From an uncultured Oscillospiraceae bacterium (GTDB lineage: Bacteria; Bacillota; Clostridia; Oscillospirales; Acutalibacteraceae), in contig URYV01000025.1 of NCBI GenBank assembly GCA_900552285.1, forward strand, positions 1 to 14,413: a stretch of DNA of 14,413 nucleotides, given 5' to 3'. Shown piece after piece: positions 14,156 through 14,413 of this stretch (position 1 is its first letter; every line of letters begins with the position of its first letter). The notes beneath the pieces are model-generated. The model was not told the origin of the DNA. It searched no databases and was given only the letters and a program-made list of their open reading frames with translations. The position numbers and the translations under genes were made by a program.

Positions 14156-14413
14156 ATGAAAGAATTCGAGCTTAAATACGGCTGCAATCCCAACCAAAAG
14201 CCGTCAAAAATATTTATGGAAAACGGAAGCGAGCTCCCCATTGAAATACTGTGCGGCCGCCCGGGATATATAAATTTTCTCGACGCGTTTAACAGCTATC
14301 AGCTTGTGAAGGAGCTGAAGGCCGCAACGGGGCTTGCCTGCGCCGCCTCCTTCAAGCACCCTCGCGGGTGCGGGGGCCTGCTGCGGTGCGCGTGTCAGAA
14401 CTTGACGAAGCCG
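14156..14413 (+). CDS. purH: AICAR transformylase (stand-alone PurH domain), partial at the window end
   Basis: The reading frame runs off the window after 86 codons. Residues 1-68 look like the start of clostridial stand-alone AICAR formyltransferases: K7-Y-G-C-N-P-N-Q-K-P, a Gly-Arg-Pro-Gly-Tyr-Ile-Asn block at 34-40, L42-D-A-F-N-S-Y-Q-L-V-K, and A63-A-S-F-K-H68. Family members normally continue with V-S-P-A-G-A after KH, but from codon 69 (14360) the translation becomes a Cys/Arg/Gly-rich string without family resemblance, although no stop appears. This suggests one or more base errors or a real frameshift near 14360. The start has GGGAGGA about 7 bases upstream. The enzyme formylates AICAR with 10-formyl-THF, and its product feeds PurO. 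Confidence 0.8.
   Translation, partial: MKEFELKYGCNPNQKPSKIFMENGSELPIEILCGRPGYINFLDAFNSYQLVKELKAATGLACAASFKHPRGCGGLLRCACQNLTKP

Noticed and set aside
1..14413. Mobile elements, CRISPR arrays, tRNA or rRNA genes, toxin-antitoxin or phage genes
   Set aside because: No transposase or integrase, no direct repeat arrays, and no tRNA cloverleaf or rRNA segments were seen on either strand; nearly all sequence is explained by housekeeping genes.

Overview
The window looks like a chromosomal segment from a Clostridia-type Firmicute, plausibly near the Oscillospirales; genus and species cannot be read from it. The reasons are strong GGAGG-type ribosome binding sites, textbook sigma-A promoters with 17-base spacers, a PyrDB/PyrK dihydroorotate dehydrogenase, an aspartate carbamoyltransferase with a PyrI regulatory chain, a ZTP (pfl) riboswitch, and a PurO-type IMP cyclohydrolase next to a stand-alone AICAR transformylase. 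Base composition is roughly balanced and fairly even, and I see no sign of mobile DNA.

Layout. (1) 37-1802: a sigma-A promoter, a two-TM protein of unknown function and a calcineurin-like metallophosphoesterase, closed by a strong terminator that also serves the convergent gene. (2) 1821-3203: a SemiSWEET/PQ-loop-like membrane protein on the minus strand, divergent from a LysR-type regulator, with two interleaved promoters between them. (3) 3200-8797: a pyrimidine operon pyrC-pyrK-pyrD-pyrF-pyrE-pyrB-pyrI driven by a perfect consensus promoter whose -35 box overlaps the LysR stop codon. (4) 8798-9096: an imperfect hairpin, a sigma-A promoter and a ZTP riboswitch with a terminator-type expression platform. 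(5) 9097-14413: a purine operon purE-purC-purF-purM-purN-purO-purH, the last gene cut by the window end.

How the genes work together. The pyr operon encodes the whole route from carbamoyl phosphate to UMP; only carbamoyl phosphate synthetase (carAB) is absent. The pur operon supplies PRPP amidotransferase, GAR transformylase, AIR synthetase, N5-CAIR mutase, SAICAR synthetase and the last two steps to IMP. purD, the FGAM synthase genes (purSQL), purK and purB are not in this window. The riboswitch predicts that the operon is induced when ZMP/ZTP builds up, that is, when 10-formyl-THF limits the AICAR transformylase encoded at the operon's end.

The genes are ordinary nucleotide-synthesis genes. 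The parts most worth a second look are the riboswitch and its mutually exclusive folds, the archaeal-type PurO replacing the usual PurH cyclohydrolase domain, the interleaved divergent promoters beside the LysR gene, and a loss of reading frame in the last ~55 bases.
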